A stretch of DNA of 64,000 bases from Sporodiniella umbellata (GCA_025677835.1 JAIXMR010000113.1:25169-89168), one strand, 5' to 3'. Positions 37,751 through 49,378 are shown, counted from the stretch's first letter. Notes: generated by a model not told the origin, from the sequence alone. Numbers and translations: made by a program.

Positions 37751-39073
37751 ATGGCTCGTTTTGTTCGTCCTTCTAAATATCGCCATGTCTATGGTACTTG
37801 TGCCAAAAGAGATTTCTGTTATGATAATATCCGTGTGAGTGCAAATGCCTGGGATACCAACATTATCAAGGCAAATCCTGTAAGTTATCTCTCTCTTTTT
37901 TTATATATATAAAATCGTTGACCCCTTCCCTATCGATAGCTCTTTTTATCTGTCAACTGGCAAGCTTCGGGTGGTGGCGCTTTTGCTGTGATTCCTGTGT
38001 CTCAAGTGGGTAAGGATGTCATCCGTTATTGTTGGCAGTCTCTAAGACTCTTTCTATTCATCCAGGCAAATTACCGGAAAACTACCCATTGTATCGAGGT
38101 CATAAAGCAGCTGTTTTGGATACAGACTTTAATCCTTTCAACGATTACGTGATTGCTTCGGGCTCTGAAGATACCAAGATTATGATCTGGAGTATTCCTG
38201 AAGAGTATTCAGAAGACCTGTTGGAAGTCAGTCCTCTGTTGACCCTCTCTGGTCATGAACGGTAAGTGGCGTTGGTATCGATCGACATGGGCTGATCCGT
38301 CTCTCTCTCTCTCTCTTATTTTCAGTAAAGTAGGCCAAGTGCTTTTCCATCCTACGGCCGATAACGTTTTGGCTTCTGCCAGTACCGATTTGACCATCAA
38401 GCTTTGGGATGTTGAGAAAGGCATCGAACGACAGACCATCACAGGCCATACAGACATCATCCAAGACATGTCTTGGAATTACAACGGTTCTTTATTGGCC
38501 ACCACCTGCCGTGACAAACGTCTCCGTATTTTTGATGTACGTGCCAACAGTGTGGTACAAGAAGGACCGGGTCATCAAGGCATCAAAGGTTCACGCGTCG
38601 TTTGGTTGGGGAATCTCGATCGTATAGCTACCACTGGCTTTTCTAAAATGAGTGATCGTCAGTTGAACGTCTGGAACACCAACGATCTCAGCAAGCCCCT
38701 CAAGTCCGAATTCTTGGATACCTCTTCAGGCGTCAATATGCCTTTTTACGATACCGATACCAAGATGCTCTTTGTGGCCGGTAAAGGGTAAAGCCATTCT
38801 TTTTTTTTTTTTTTTTTTCTTTATTTCTACAGTCGATTGACCGGATCAAAAAAAAAATTAGGGATGGTAACATTCGTTATTACGAATACGATCATGATGA
38901 ACTCTATTCTCTTTCTGAATTCAAAGCCATCGAACCTCAACGAGGCATGGGCTTTATGCCCAAACGAGGTTTGAATGTCAATGAATGTGAAGTGGCCAGA
39001 GCCTATAAAGTCACCAATACCCTGATAGAACCGATCCCCTTTACAGTCCCTAGAAAGGTACGTTTTCTCCTTT

Positions 39074-39106
<33 letters not shown>

Positions 39107-39620
39107 AGTCAACTGAACACGCAACCTCTAGTCCGAAGCATTTCAATCCGATATCTTCCCTCCTTGTTTTAGTGACGAACCTTCTCTCACAGCCGATGCG
39201 TGGTTTGAAGGTAAAAATGCTGATCGTAAATTGCTCGATCTCGAAGTGGGCTTTACTGCCAAAGCCAAGAAGGAATTTGTGCCTGTAGTGAAAGAAGTCG
39301 AAAGTGCTGTCAAACAAGAATCTACAAAGGACACTGGACTTTCAAAAGATGAAAACGTAAGTAAACCACCTTGAGAACACACCCCTTTTATATATATATA
39401 TATATATATCTAAACGATCGATGGATAGTACCAAGAAGCTTACCATGAAGCCCGTAAAGAAAATGAAGCGTTGAAAGGAAAGCTTTCTGAAAAAGAAGTC
39501 AAGATTCGTGTACTTGAAATCGAACTGGATAAACTTCGTACTGAACTTGCTGAATTGAATCTGGCTTCCAAGCATTCGGAATCTGATTTACCTCATTCAG
39601 GTAACGCTCAGGTTGAATAA
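37751..39620 (+). CDS. CRN1: Coronin
   Basis: Coronin binds F-actin and regulates Arp2/3 and cofilin at cortical patches. The N-terminal signature MARFVRPSKYRHVYGT opens the protein. WD repeats of the beta-propeller follow (YVIASGSEDTKIMIWSIP; VLASASTDLTIKLWDVE; LLATTCRDKRLRIFDVR). The coronin-specific extension is also present (KSEFLDTSSGVNMPFYD; YEYDHDELYSLSEFK; RGLNVNECEVARAYK). A linker and a C-terminal coiled coil (ENEALKGKLSEKEVKIRVLE) end the protein. About seven introns are needed, one with an A-run of about 29 (39077-39105). The unique region between propeller and coiled coil is short compared with yeast Crn1. ATG 37751 is unambiguous. Confidence 0.93.
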
Positions 39621-39634
39621 ACAGCAAAAGAAAA

Positions 39635-39672
<38 letters not shown>

Positions 39673-39680
39673 GCACGCCC

Positions 39681-39746
<66 letters not shown>

Positions 39747-39952
39747 CCTGATTGATATAGGTCTATCTATGTATACATAGATAGAAATCCTTATGCATAG
39801 ACATAACAAATATAAGCAACAGCATGGATATGTACTATCTTATATGTATGTATGTATGTATATGTATATGATATGTATATTTATCTATCTTTATTTGTCC
39901 ACCCCATACACTATCTATAATAATAAAGATCTTTCTACCTCCCAAAAAGGCT
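39621..39952. repeat. Simple-repeat cluster between convergent coronin and ATG3
   Basis: (TA)n at about 39640-39670, an A-run at 39680-39709 and (GA)n at 39711-39738, followed by ATGT/ATCT-type tetranucleotide repeats. No gene is visible; this holds the two 3' ends. Confidence 0.8.
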
Positions 39953-41234
39953 CTAAGTGCTAATGGTATGATCGTAATCAATGGTGGGAACAACCGAACT
40001 CAAGAACTTGAGAAACAAGATTAGATATCTAAAAAAAAAAAAAAAAAAGAAAGAAAGTGGATGAGTCTCGGTGCACGGACAGAGAGAATTTACTTACTGA
40101 TCTACACGCAAACCTTCCTCCTCACGGTCATTGTGAGCCATACGCTCAATGATTTTCTTCATTACCTCAGCATGTTTGCAAGGATGAATGGAGGCCAGGT
40201 GGAGTGAGAGATGAGGATGGGTCTCGATGGTGACTGTCTTTTGAACGTAATCCTGAGATACGTCTTCAAACACCTGAGCCGAAGTCAAAGGACGTCTTTG
40301 TTCATCATAGCCAAAGAGCCACATACGAGGGGTTTGATAGTATTTATCGTAGGTGATAAACACATCGTAGGTACGGACCTGTAATACTTTATCACTAGAT
40401 GAAAGTGTCAGTTTCCTACACTTTTGGAAAGGAGGGGGATCACTTGCTTTGGATTGTATTCTACAGCCTTCACAAAAGGTAAGAAGAGACAGAAATAAGG
40501 AGAGAGATAACACTTACCGGATCCTCTTCTTCTTCTATTTGATCATCCATATCAGGTATATCCTCCATATTGGGTATTTCATCCAGATCAGGTAGAGTAT
40601 TCAAATCCAATTTTTCTAATACGCTTCTTGTCTGAGCCTCTTCTTCTTCTTCTGTCATCACGTTCTGAGCGACTTCTTCCATCGTCTTGGTAACTAAAAG
40701 TATCCATGTCAGCCTCTAGACTACTCTTTTTGATTGACAATCACCTCGATTGCTATGTGTATACATCCACTCTTCCTCATCAGGGACTTGGGTTTCTAAA
40801 TCTTCTTCGTTGTATTCCATCTGTTTCGCACGACAAAGACAAGGCACTAGACAAGCTATGTTCAATCACACTTTTAACACATGCCTTACTTTACCATGAC
40901 GTGTCACCAAGAACTGTTGATCCGTCGGCAAATAATCTTTTTTCTTTTCCTCCAATCCTTTTTCCCTTGAGGTGGGCTATCAGTCTCACTTTTTTTTTTT
41001 TTGGTTTGTTTGTTTACCAACGCCAAGTAGGACATTTATAAACCAGAAAATCACCCGCAGCAACAAACTGTTGACCATTGGTAAATACTCTTTTTTAAAA
41101 AAAAAAAAATCTACCTCTTCAGGTGTAATACAGCCTGTTTCCTTAAACTTGGAATCTTTCAACACAGGTGCAAGATAATCTCTGACTTTTTGGAAATTAG
41201 AAAAGACTTTGTTATAAGCATCCTGGACGGCCAT
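39953..41234 (-). CDS. ATG3: Autophagy E2-like enzyme Atg3
   Basis: Atg3 transfers Atg8 to phosphatidylethanolamine during autophagosome formation. After [17 protein letters not shown] the family signature runs [20 protein letters not shown], then across an intron [17 protein letters not shown]. The flexible acidic region follows ([30 protein letters not shown]). The catalytic part has [20 protein letters not shown], and [14 protein letters not shown] carries the active-site Cys. Joining the last intron with a split Gln codon gives [19 protein letters not shown], the conserved C-terminus, with TAG at 39955-39953. About seven introns are predicted; the exon between the acidic region and VRTYDVF is the least certain. 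Confidence 0.9.
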
Positions 41235-41442
41235 GGTTCAATTTGTTTTTTTTTTTTTTAAAGAAAAAAAAAAAAAGAAAAAGAGAGATAAAAACAAACG
41301 TAGGTCAATTTTAGGTGAACCCAAGCCCATGTGACACCCCCCCTTTTTTTTTTTCAACTGATAGACAGCTGAGAGAAAAGTAAAGGCTGACTTGATACTC
41401 TTTTTAAAAAAAAAAAAAAAAGAGGTAGCCTGACATTCGACG

Positions 41443-41473
<31 letters not shown>

Positions 41474-41474
41474 C

Positions 41475-41762
41475 ATGTTTCAAAGTGTTTCGGGTGTATT
41501 TTCAATCTATAAACCCAAAGGGGTGAATTCACGAAAAGCAGTTGATTTTGTTCAAATGGCACTTTCCAGAGAAGTGACGGGAAAGATGGATGGAAGATTA
41601 AGTAGAAAAGAGAAATTAAAGATGGGTCATGGTGGAACACTTGTAAGTATTAGTTGTTGTTTTTGGAGGAAAGCTACCATCCTAATAAAACCCTTATTGT
41701 TTTTTTTTTTTTTGGATATGATTGAAAAAGGATCCTTTGGCTGAAGGTGTTTTGGGTATACC

Positions 41763-41795
<33 letters not shown>

Positions 41796-42493
41796 GGGGG
41801 AGAGAATGTTTGTTTTTACTTGATTTGTAAATAACCAATGTGTTTATTTATGGGTAGTACTTGGCGTAGGCCATGGATGTAAACAGTTAGCCAACTATTT
41901 GGCCGGTACAAAAGTAAGCAAAGGGAAATCAAAAAAAAAGGTAGACTGACTTGTCAAGGAATATATCGTGACAGCCCAACTAGGCTCTGCTACGGATACT
42001 TTTGACAGTGAAGGCAAAAAGACTCAGGAGGGACCTACGGACCATCTTCATCATCAGCTTATTGCCGATACACTTGCCACGTTCCAAGGAAACATTAGCC
42101 AGGTGCCTCCGATGTAAGGTTTTTCTGTGATGATGGTGGATGCTAATGTGTCCTAGTTATTCTGCTTTACGTATGAATGGAAAACGACTGTACGATTATG
42201 CCCGAAATCACCAAGCGTTGCCCGAGACGATTCAGCCAAGACCGGTGTTTATTCAGGAGATTGAACTCTTGGAGTTTCAAAAGGACAGCTGTCGGTTTCG
42301 AGTGAGATGTGGTGGAGGGACTTATATGAGAAGTTTGGTCAACGACATGGCCATGGCTATGGGCACTTCAGGCCATATGACTGGCTTACAACGAACAAAA
42401 CAAGGACCTTTTGGTATCCAAGACAGTCTGGCGATGGATTCAAGCCTTTGCTTACATCACGTGATGAATAAAATCAAGGAGTTTGCAATTTAG
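41475..42493 (+). CDS. PUS4: tRNA pseudouridine-55 synthase (TruB/Pus4 family)
   Basis: The enzyme isomerises U55 in the tRNA T-loop, probably in nucleus and mitochondria as yeast Pus4 does. The fold starts GVFSIYKPKGVNSRKAVDFV. The catalytic motif GHGGTLDPLAEGVLVLGVG is split: GTL ends exon 1, a 25-nt exon (41731-41755) encodes DPLAEGVL including the catalytic Asp, and the next exon (41858-41913) supplies LGVGHGCKQLANYLAGTK. Later come SATDTFDSEGK, PPIYSALRMNGKRLYDYAR and VRCGGGTYMRSLVNDMA, all typical of TruB. Four introns are predicted (one 45 nt). Its start lies 240 bp from the divergent ATG3 start. The 205 bp after its stop hold a (TAA)n tract at about 42568-42607. Confidence 0.9.
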
Positions 42494-42574
42494 AAAAACA
42501 ATGATTTACTCTTTTTGTAAATTTTTATTTATTCTTTTCTTTTTTTTTTTCTTTTTTTCTATTTTAAATAATAA

Positions 42575-42606
<32 letters not shown>

Positions 42607-42698
42607 CGAATCATCATCATTGTCATTCTCCTCATTATCATCATTTGTCATCCTACGATTAGAAGCATCCATCCCATCATCCCTTTTATACCAATAGC

Positions 42699-43292
42699 AT
42701 GAACACTACCTACCCACACCTACCGTCCGAAATACTATTACAGATATTCCAGTTCATCTACCACCCTCAGGATTTATATCGTTGTGCTTTACAGTCCAGA
42801 GCATGGTCTTATTGTGCCCTTCAGTTATTATGGCAACGACCGGTGATAGTCAAGGTAGAAACATGGATGAAGATAGCCAACGTATTATCGAAACGAGAGA
42901 CCTACATCGACTATAGCGCTGCTATCCAACGTATCAATCTATCGGCCATAGCAGATTATATCAACGATGATTCCTTGGCTGTACTTTCTATTTGTGAACA
43001 TTTGGATCGTGTTACCCTTGCTGGTTGTGACAGTATCACAGACAACGGGCTCTCTTACTTTTGTAAGCATGCAGGTCGTTTTTTGTCCTGTATCGATTTA
43101 TCCGAAATGACAGAGATCACCGATCGCTCCCTGTTTACTATTGCCAACGCCTGTCCTCATCTTCAAGGTCTCAACATCAGTCTTTCCAAAGAACCCAATC
43201 AGGAGACTGTGACTGACAAAAGTATTCTCCAGATAGCCCAACGCTGCAAAAAGCTAAAAAGAGTAAAAATCATAACAATAATAATAATAATA

Positions 43293-43331
<39 letters not shown>

Positions 43332-44301
43332 ACCCTCTTGGAGGAGACTGAAATCTAGTTCATCATAGATCCGATTTACCAATCGAAAGGCTATTACGGA
43401 TAGAGCTATCCAAGCATTGACCCTTTCTTGTCCATCGATTATTGAATTGGATGTGACGCATTGTTCGATAACCAACGACGGGTTAAAAGAGATTTTGAAC
43501 GGTCTAGGTGAACTTCGAGAACTGAAAGTGAATCATTGTATTCATCTGAATGACCATGGCTTTCTGTATTCATCTGTTTCTGACTACCATCAACTTCGTT
43601 TGTTGGATCTTTCTGGAGTGGCTCAGATTACGGATCGAACGGTGGACTGGATTACCCGTGCAGCGCCCAAGCTTCGAAGTCTGGTGTTGAACAAATGTGA
43701 GCATCTGACCGATCAAAGCGTACAGTCCATCGCCCGTCTAGGCAAACACCTTCATTTGATCCATCTGGGCTCCTGTAAGCTGATAACGGACGATGCGGTA
43801 CTGACGTTGGTGAAGCATTGTTCTCGGATTCGTTATGTGGACCTCACCAGCTGTACGTTGATCACAGACCATGCTGTGGCTGCTCTCGCCACCCTCTCAC
43901 GACTCAAACGTATCGGTCTTGTCCGGTGTGAGCTCATCACTGACCGCGCCATGATTGCTCTTGCCCATACCCATAGTACACTCGAACGGGTGCATTTATC
44001 CCATTGCCGCCATCTGACCGTCAAGGCACTCTCCCGGCTCGTCTTGCGCTGTAAACAACTCAACCATCTCAGTCTTTCCTTTATCCCGGCCTTTCAACTC
44101 TCTGAATTTCAACAGTTCAGTCGTGAACCGCCAAAAGATTATCTGGCCGATACTCGTTCTTTCCTTGTCATCAGTGGCTTTGATATTCATAAACTAAGAG
44201 CTTGTTTACGTACTATCAAATATGCTGATATGGTACTCTATTCTACCACCACTACCACCACCACTCCCTATCCTACCGAAACATCCTTACGTGCTTCCTA
44301 A
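42699..44301 (+). CDS. F-box/leucine-rich-repeat protein (Grr1/Amn1-like)
   Basis: Two exons (42699-43262, 43369-44301) give about 498 residues. An N-terminal F-box (LPSEILLQIFQFIYHPQDLY) would bind Skp1 in an SCF ubiquitin ligase. At least ten cysteine-containing LRRs follow, with repeats such as VTLAGCDSITDNGL, LVLNKCEHLTDQSV, VDLTSCTLITDHAV and VRCELITDRAM. The single intron has an (AAT)n and A-run of about 30 and is framed so that KKLKR joins IRFTNRKAITDRAI. The C-terminus has a Thr run from an ACC repeat. Overall layout matches Grr1-like substrate adaptors, but the target is unknown. LRR count and length fit FBXL proteins generally, so the exact orthologue is not settled. Confidence 0.85.
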
Positions 44302-44430
44302 CTCCCCCCCCCCTTTTTTTTTTTTTTCCTTGTTTTCAAAACGATAATAATAAGAATAAGAATAGTCATCCTCGTTTATGATAGATAGATATTAAAATAA
44401 AATAAAATAGGGGGTATGGATCTCTTTTTC

Positions 44431-45082
44431 CTAAGTTTTCTTTTTTTCCGCAGGCTCTAATTCAATCGTCTCTACCGTTGGCCCAGGCGTGTTCATTTTC
44501 CAATGACGGTCAAGTAGATAATCTTCCAAGAGAATTGCATTTTTGGTGTTACACTTGTACATGATGTCAAGCACATCACCTACCAAAGGAATCAAGCCAA
44601 TCTAAAGAGGATGATGTCAGTGTTTGATAACTGTGTAGGTCATTGGTTTACCAAGAAATCAAAAGCAACGTTCATCAACATTTTATAGATAATCTCGGGT
44701 GGTAAATCCAAAGAGGAAGTAGCCAGATAGACTAACTGAAGTGCCAACAAGACCCCGATAAAATCACCCACCACTGGAATAAGTCCTAAAGAACAACTCT
44801 ATCAATCATCCATCACTGACTTTCTTCTTCTTACCTACCAGACCGTCCAAACCGATCTGTACACAACAACATGAAATCCCACGATCCAGATAATGTGCTC
44901 TTCCTTTCACTTTCTTTAACACTCGTTGTTCTTCCAACGTCAACGGTGAGACCGGCTGACGCTTTCGTTGCCACCAGTAACCTTTCTTTTTTTCTTCTTG
45001 GATCAATAATTCCTGTCGACGATTGGGTGGATATTCTTGCCCAATCATTTGTTTTAAAGCATATTTCAATACGGTTTCCATG
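44431..45082 (-). CDS. DUF4112 family membrane protein
   Basis: Three exons encode about 170 residues. Exon 1 starts METVLKYALKQMIGQEYPP at 45082 and ends LDGLVG; exon 2 reads LIPVVGDFIGVLLALQLVYL; exon 3 starts IGLIPLVGDVLDIMYKCN. Two GLIPxVGD motifs with hydrophobic helices define DUF4112, a conserved but functionally uncharacterised family found in bacteria and fungi. The N-terminal third is basic with WWQRKRQP. TAG is at 44433-44431. The frame continues upstream through a poly-T tract, but no ATG precedes 45082. It converges with the F-box gene (about 130 bp apart). Confidence 0.8.
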
Positions 45083-45098
45083 GTTAGAAAAGAAAAAG

Positions 45099-45130
<32 letters not shown>

Positions 45131-45232
45131 AAATAAAAATGCAATCAAGTTTTATTGAAAGAATGAAATCATTACCACCGCATCGACGGGAAATCAAAAT
45201 AATAATAATAATACTACTACTAGAAAATGGGT

Positions 45233-46159
45233 TCAATCGCACAGTACTTGCGCTGGCATCAACAAGAAACAGTGATCTGCTTCTGCAGCCATAAAGGGAG
45301 GTGAGATGACGTGTGTGACGATACCTTGTGGGCGAGAGAGAGAGAGCATGGTGTGGGGATCAAAAGGGCTACCGATAGACACAGGCAAGGTGTAGATATG
45401 AGCGTCTTGACTTTTGAGGGCTAAATTGAGTTCGAGCGCATGTTCCACCAGAGACTGAACCGGGCTGGGGTCTTGGATGCCTAGGGTGACCACGATGGTA
45501 TGAACGAGGTCTTGCTGAGCTTTTTCTAGTGCAGGGCAGGATTGCCGTGCCATAAAGGCTGCCATCTGTTGACGGATACGTGCCGCCCAAGAAGCGTTGC
45601 GTTTCTGAACCCAGCGATGGAGCACCCCAAAGGCTGCATTGACCGGCATCCCAGGCTGGATAGGGCCGGTCAAGATCTCTTGCACAATCTTGTCCGTCAC
45701 AAAGATCTCATGCGCCACGTTCGGCTCACACAGATGATGAATCGCTTTCAGTAATGCCCCCAATCGTTCTCCGGTCCGGTCCAGATCGTCTTGGCTCGCT
45801 CGACTGTATTCCAAATGGGACCGAAACTTGCCTTCCATCAAGTTCAGCTCTTCCCCCTTTTGCTTCACCTCGTTTTCTAACCGACGCTGCTCTGCCTCTA
45901 ACTGTTCTCGTCGTTTCTCTTTTTCCCTCACTCGTTCTTTCACCGCTTCTTGTTCTACCCTTAACGCCGCCAGCACTTGCCCTTGATGACTTTCATAATA
46001 CTCTTCAAGCTCATCTTTCTCGGACTGTACTCGTTCCACCATCTCCTTGTGGATCTGAAGTGACTCATTCAACGAAAACAGATAAAGATCTTTATCTGAC
46101 TCGCTGTCTTCTTTCCACCGGCCATCTTCAAAACTTTTTTCATAATCCATAGCTTCCAT
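45233..46159 (-). CDS. Coiled-coil protein of unknown function
   Basis: A single uninterrupted exon of 308 residues, rare in this intron-rich window. Residues about 25-125 are heptad-rich coiled coil (EKDELEEYYESHQGQVLAAL; EKEKRREQLEAEQRRLENEV). Residues about 130-308 look globular, with RTGERLGALLKAIHHLCEPN, FGVLHRWVQKRNASWAARIR and the end FMAAEADHCFLLMPAQ. I do not recognise the family. Codon use is GC-rich like that of the neighbouring ArfGAP exon. Start ATG is at 46159; a second in-frame ATG follows three codons later. It lies 150 bp upstream of, and codirectional with, the DUF4112 gene. Confidence 0.7.
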   Translation of the reverse strand: MEAMDYEKSFEDGRWKEDSESDKDLYLFSLNESLQIHKEMVERVQSEKDELEEYYESHQGQVLAALRVEQEAVKERVREKEKRREQLEAEQRRLENEVKQKGEELNLMEGKFRSHLEYSRASQDDLDRTGERLGALLKAIHHLCEPNVAHEIFVTDKIVQEILTGPIQPGMPVNAAFGVLHRWVQKRNASWAARIRQQMAAFMARQSCPALEKAQQDLVHTIVVTLGIQDPSPVQSLVEHALELNLALKSQDAHIYTLPVSIGSPFDPHTMLSLSRPQGIVTHVISPPFMAAEADHCFLLMPAQVLCD

Positions 46160-46596
46160 CCCTGGCTCTCCTCTCTCCCCTTTTTTCTCTGCCTGTGTTG
46201 AAATACTGAAAGAAAGAAACGCTTTCTCTCCCCTCCCTTTTTTTTTTTTTTTTTTTTAAAAGGAAAAAATCAAACAACAAACACGCCCAAACTATATATA
46301 TTTATATATATATTCTCAAAACAAATATCTGCATTGTTTTCTATCGAAAGGAGGATCAAGGAGTGTTTATAAAAAAAAAAAAAGGAGCACTGCTTGTCTA
46401 CAGTCCACTCTGGGTGTAACATAACCAAAAAAAAAAAAAAAAAAAAAAGGGTTAAAGGCATAGAATCAGAAAATAGAAAAAATAAAATAAAATAGGTGAA
46501 CAAGTGTCGTACAGGTTTATTGAGATGGGTGTTACAAAGGGAATGGAAATCAAACAATAATAATAATAATAATAATAATAAACACGACAGGATGGA
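46160..46596. other. Spacer with A/T tracts and (AAT)n
   Basis: No gene seen. It contains the upstream region of the coiled-coil gene and the 3' side of the LysM gene, with a T-run (46241-46257), A-runs (46371-46384, 46427-46448) and an (AAT)n repeat at about 46556-46581. Confidence 0.6.
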
Positions 46597-47510
46597 TTAC
46601 ATATAGTTCAAGAGTTTACAAGAACCACCTTCATAGATATCTACCTTGTTTGTACGATGGGCTTTATCCATGGTTTTATAATTGGCCATCGAGTACACAT
46701 AGAAATCAATGTGTTTACCCTTGAAACTCCAGCTTTGATCTATTACAAAAAAGTCAATGCACAGGGGGTGGTCTATGGGTAGTTACCATCGACCAAAAGA
46801 CAGCCGTTATGCTTTTTGCCTGAACCAGGTACTTTCCAGCCGACAAGAGAAGGAACATAGATCTTTGTGTTCTTTTTGATATCGTTGGAAGCAATGGTCA
46901 CATAAGGACGAAGCGGTGTATCGTAAGCTAAAGTATAAAAAAAAAAAAAAAAAAAAACAGGTGTCAGTTAAATAAAGTCGACAAAGGATTTCCTTACAGG
47001 TCACACCATAAGGGTCACTCTTTCGATTGACCAATTCAAAACATTTAAAGTCATTACAAGAACAACCACCCAAGTTGACAATCTTGGATCCAACCACACC
47101 CGTACCTTCCATCACAAGCGCATCAGCGTAATCAGCCGAGACAGATGCAATCGTATCGCCCTTACACGTCTTCACAGCCACCTTCTTACCCGACTTGTAA
47201 TCGTTCGGTTGGGCAATCCAGTAATACGTAAATGCAGATTGACTCTGGAGTTTCTTGCGTGATTCCTTATCCGTGCTTTTTTTATGGCTCGATTTCTTGG
47301 CACGGCGTTGGACGTTTGGGTGACGCGCGCTGGCCTTTCGAACACAGTATTTCTTGCCGTTCTTTAGGTTGCTGCAGCTCTTGTTGATACGTGCATTGTA
47401 TTCATAAAACATGGACACACTCAACTTGGCTTTCTTGGCAATACTGATACAGGTATCACTACCACGTACTATTGTTTTTTTTTTTTAGGAGTATTAGTTC
47501 ATCAACATTT

Positions 47511-47552
<42 letters not shown>

Positions 47553-47772
47553 CTGTGTGGTACTTGGTGCAACTATCAGCACGCTTGGAAAATGAAGTAT
47601 TGATTTCTTCTGATAATTCAAATTCTTGTTCTTCATCTTCTAAAGAAAATGAAGAAAGGTAATCTTCTGAAAGAGGCTCTCCCTCTATTAAATCGGTCTC
47701 GTCGGCTTTGACTTGGAAACTGGCCAAAAATAAAAGGCCCAAAGTGGCCAATGAAAGTACTTTCAATTGCAT
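46597..47772 (-). CDS. Secreted LysM protein with 3D/double-psi-beta-barrel-like domain
   Basis: A signal peptide (MQLKVLSLATLGLLFLASFQVKA) is followed by an acidic propeptide-like region ending FSKRADSC, where KR suggests Kex2-type processing. A LysM module comes next (SDTCISIAKKAKLSVSMFYEYN, then CSNLKNGKKYCV), expected to bind chitin or related glycans. After a Lys/Arg-rich linker a Cys-containing domain leads to IASNDIKKNTKIYVPSLVGW and KGKHIDFYVYSMANYKTMDK, which resembles the 3D domain of MltA/RlpA-like barrels with its conserved Asp. About four introns are needed. TAA is at 46599-46597 after KLLNYM. ATG is placed at 47772; the frame upstream has only TTG. A cell-wall or extracellular role is likely; catalysis is unproven. 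Confidence 0.8.
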
Positions 47773-49262
47773 TGTAATCAAGGGATGGGGCAACAAAAAA
47801 AAAAGTTTAAAAAACAAGGGTTAAAACAAACAATGGATTGTGTAAAGGAAAGGGAAGGTTGTTGTTTTCGTTGTTATCTTTTTTTTTTTTTTTTTTTGTT
47901 GCGCTTGTTTTCTTTGAAAGAAAAAAAAAAAAAAAAAATAGAGAGAGAAAAAAGGTTTTTTTGTTTTTTCTAATAAAGAGAGTTTCTCTTTAGAAAGGTA
48001 AACAAGAGGTAGCACAAGCATTGATTTCTTTGTGTTGCCTTCATTAAAAAAATTTTTCCACTATTTCTATTGTATAGGCTTTAAAAAAAAAATAGATGCA
48101 CTGGGCAAATTGGCTCTTCCTCGTGCAATCAGGAAATAGATACAATAAGTTCCTTTTACAGTAATCCTGTATGCTTTCACTACCAATCACGTGTAACCTT
48201 GATTTCATCTCTTTTACAATCGATTTCTTCTTTTATCTTTTGTTCTGTAGACAGAAACCCATACGATACATAGCCATCAAGTCTTGTTCTTTTTCCATTC
48301 CTCTTTTTTTTTTTTTGGGGGAGAGGTTTTGTTTTGGCTTCTTCTTACTGTTCTTTATTTCCTATACACAAGTTTGATTCCCAGCCTTTTATCCTAAAAG
48401 AAATATTTCCCAGATATTAAATGCTTTACAAAAAAGCATGGCATCGAATCATCCTAGTCTATCGGTTTTTGACGCGCTCATCACTACTTCTTTTTTTTTT
48501 TAAAAAGAAAGTGGACGAACGAACAAAGGAAACAAAAACATCAATTGACTTTAATGAAACCTCATTTGACATCTTCAAGACATCCAAAAAAAAAAAAAAT
48601 TAATTACATTTTGCATTCTTTTAAAACTCAAATCAAATAGGCACGATGTCAGGTGAAACGAACTTTCTTTTTAAAGGGCTGTGGACAACACAATAAATCA
48701 GAAAAAGTGGCGCGGAGAAACGCAAACGCGATGGATGATTCCTCTCACTACAGTCGTAACACGAAAAAAAAAAAAAAAAAAAAAAAGGTTGACCCTTATT
48801 ATTCAAAAACGACATCAATCCCAATCATGGGAATTTTTTTTTTTTTTCTTATTGTTTTCATCCAATCTTTTATATTTACTTGAGTCATCAAGCATTGCCA
48901 GGCAAAATAGTTTTCATTCTGATTTAACACGAAAAAAAAAAAAAAAAAAAACTATATATATATAAAAAAAAAAAAAAAAGCTAATTATAAACTTTTTATA
49001 TAAATTTGTACATGTTTTTTTCTTTTTTTATTCAAAAAGGAAGCTTTTCTTAACGCATCGTGTCTAACCTGTTGCTATGTTGCCTGTTGCTACGTTACCT
49101 GTTGCTAGGATGGCTTTTTTTTTTTATTTTTTATTTTTTCTTGATTGTTAAATCAGATATCACTTGAGATCAAATACCTCTTTTTTAGTCAAATGGTCAC
49201 ACATCGAGACGTCCCAAAAAAAAAAAAAAATCTTGGGACTGAGCACTACGCCAAAATGATCA

Positions 49263-49299
<37 letters not shown>

Positions 49300-49340
49300 A
49301 TTAAAAATAAAAATCGCGTAGGAATATTTCTTACTATAGT

Positions 49341-49371
<31 letters not shown>

Positions 49372-49378
49372 ATCTAAA
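47773..49378. other. Long AT-rich spacer with homopolymers and a 15-bp tandem repeat
   Basis: No gene seen in 1.6 kb. T-runs and A-runs are frequent (47879-47897, 47920-47938, 48764-48786, 48933-48950, 49266-49298, 49345-49365). A 15-bp unit CCTGTTGCTAYGTTR is repeated nearly three times at 49068-49110. A 7-bp inverted repeat (GTCCCAA/TTGGGAC) flanks an A-run near 49209-49237. Open frames are low-complexity. Confidence 0.55.

Noticed and set aside
41238..41483. Minus-strand frame of 81 codons upstream of ATG3
   Set aside because: It consists mainly of Lys and Phe runs from homopolymers with no family features.
48360..48385. GTTTGATTCCCAGC-like stretch resembling a tRNA B-box
   Set aside because: No matching A-box or cloverleaf arms could be found at the expected distance.
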